From Prostheceraeus crozeri (Eukaryota > Platyhelminthes > Polycladida > Euryleptidae), in contig CAJQUW010000906.1 of assembly GCA_907163375.1 (NCBI GenBank), positions 334,144-398,143 on the forward strand: 64,000 nucleotides of DNA. The letters run 5' to 3'. Position 1 is the first letter of the stretch. Every line of letters starts with the position of its first letter. The translations under genes were made by a program, and so were the position numbers. Below are positions 63,648 through 64,000 of the stretch, one piece after another. The notes under the pieces are model-generated. The model was not told the DNA's origin, did no database searches, and worked only from the letters and a program-made list of their open reading frames with translations.

Positions 63648-64000
63648 TTAAGATTTGCATAGTAGGGCGATGAACTCACGACGAATAAATGTCATGATGG
63701 AGCGATGTATGTATCTTCTATACTTCTCCCAATTGTATTTGCGAAATGAGAAACAGTTTGCGGAATGAGAATGGCAGATTTGAATTTCATTTCTGTAATG
63801 TTGAAGCCAAACTTGATCACCCAAGGAGATGATTCTTAATGTTTCAAAATATTCCAAATCCCTCATGATATCATTGAGGTTGACAAATTGTCGCCATGTT
63901 AATGTAATACCTCTTGATGTATGACCATGAGAATTTTTGAAATGTACGTTTCCATCACGATCAACTCTGATATATTGTAGAGAGACCAAAATCCAAGTCT
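63648..64000 (-). CDS. PC4/p15-like protein B, cut by the window edge
   Basis: At least 113 codons, and the start lies just past 64000, because the frame is still open at the edge and aligns with the first residues of protein A. SLQYIRVDRDGNVHFKNSHG, then SRGITLTWRQFVNLNDIMRD, then LGDQVWLQHYRNEIQIC and WEKYRRYIHRSIMTFIRR follow protein A block by block. The GITL...F...L...I stretch is the part closest to PC4 (KGISLNPEQWSQLKEQI). Its stop is 22 bp from the start of protein A, in the same direction. Confidence 0.45.
   Translation of the reverse strand, partial: TWILVSLQYIRVDRDGNVHFKNSHGHTSRGITLTWRQFVNLNDIMRDLEYFETLRIISLGDQVWLQHYRNEIQICHSHSANCFSFRKYNWEKYRRYIHRSIMTFIRREFIALLCKS

Larger units (their letters stand above)
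53842..64000. mobile_element. Polinton (Maverick), left part, cut by the window edge
   Basis: The identity rests on the combination of a chromodomain retrovirus-like integrase, an FtsK/A32-like packaging ATPase, a capsid protein of double-jelly-roll type and an adenain-like cysteine protease on one DNA strand. The left end is probably AGTAGTAATAAAACGG near 53842, followed by tandem repeats as often found at Polinton ends. The other end and the protein-primed DNA polymerase are not in the window. Most genes look whole. Only the integrase region is clearly broken (about two breaks), so this copy is probably young but cannot be dated without the other end. Confidence 0.93.

Noticed and set aside
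1-64000. CRISPR arrays, rRNA genes, bacterial operons
   Set aside because: No regular short repeats with unique spacers, no rRNA-like sequence and no bacterial gene layout were seen.

Overview
This is an AT-rich stretch of animal nuclear DNA, most likely from a marine invertebrate. The phylum cannot be fixed from sequence alone. Genes are sparse, exon-like pieces have GT/AG borders, and the mobile elements (Polinton, Penelope-like, RTE and CR1/Jockey-like LINEs, hAT, piggyBac, Tc1/mariner, Ty3/gypsy) are an animal set. There is no bacterial gene packing.

Layout. 1-7.3 kb: mostly unassigned DNA with three phase-compatible minus-strand exons of an unrecognised host gene and a decayed ~190-bp tandem repeat. 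7.3-11.3 kb: a large inverted repeat with two 1,293-bp arms of equal length around a 1.4-kb centre that holds a small TA-flanked MITE. 11.3-25 kb: scattered remnants, namely an RTE LINE scrap, a possible aspartic-protease exon, two related non-autonomous hAT elements with perfect 8-bp target duplications, a Penelope-like fragment, a broken THAP gene and a decayed piggyBac transposase. 25.4-31.4 kb: an RTE LINE split by a 5.3-kb insertion of unknown type, which itself holds an internally deleted piggyBac. 32.2-38.6 kb: a Tc1/mariner element with ~170-bp inverted ends, interrupted by a very young, whole-looking Ty3/gypsy element. 39.1-43.0 kb: three hAT elements, one nested inside another. 43.1-51.5 kb: four LINE copies of one CR1/Jockey-like group, one inserted in another. 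51.5-53.8 kb: unassigned DNA.

53.8 kb to the right edge is the left part of a Polinton (Maverick). It has terminal tandem repeats, a TATA-box promoter, and plus-strand genes for two RING-type proteins, a DEDDh exonuclease-like protein, a packaging ATPase, a chromodomain integrase (broken), small basic virion-type proteins, a capsid protein and an adenain-like protease. Facing these on the minus strand is a cassette I did not expect: a full-length TATA-binding-protein-like gene next to two paralogous genes that resemble the PC4/p15 transcription coactivator. The DNA polymerase gene is not in the window and presumably lies beyond 64,000. The TBP-like and PC4-like cassette is the most interesting content here, because it suggests that this Polinton lineage carries its own promoter-recognition factors alongside its replication, capsid and packaging genes.
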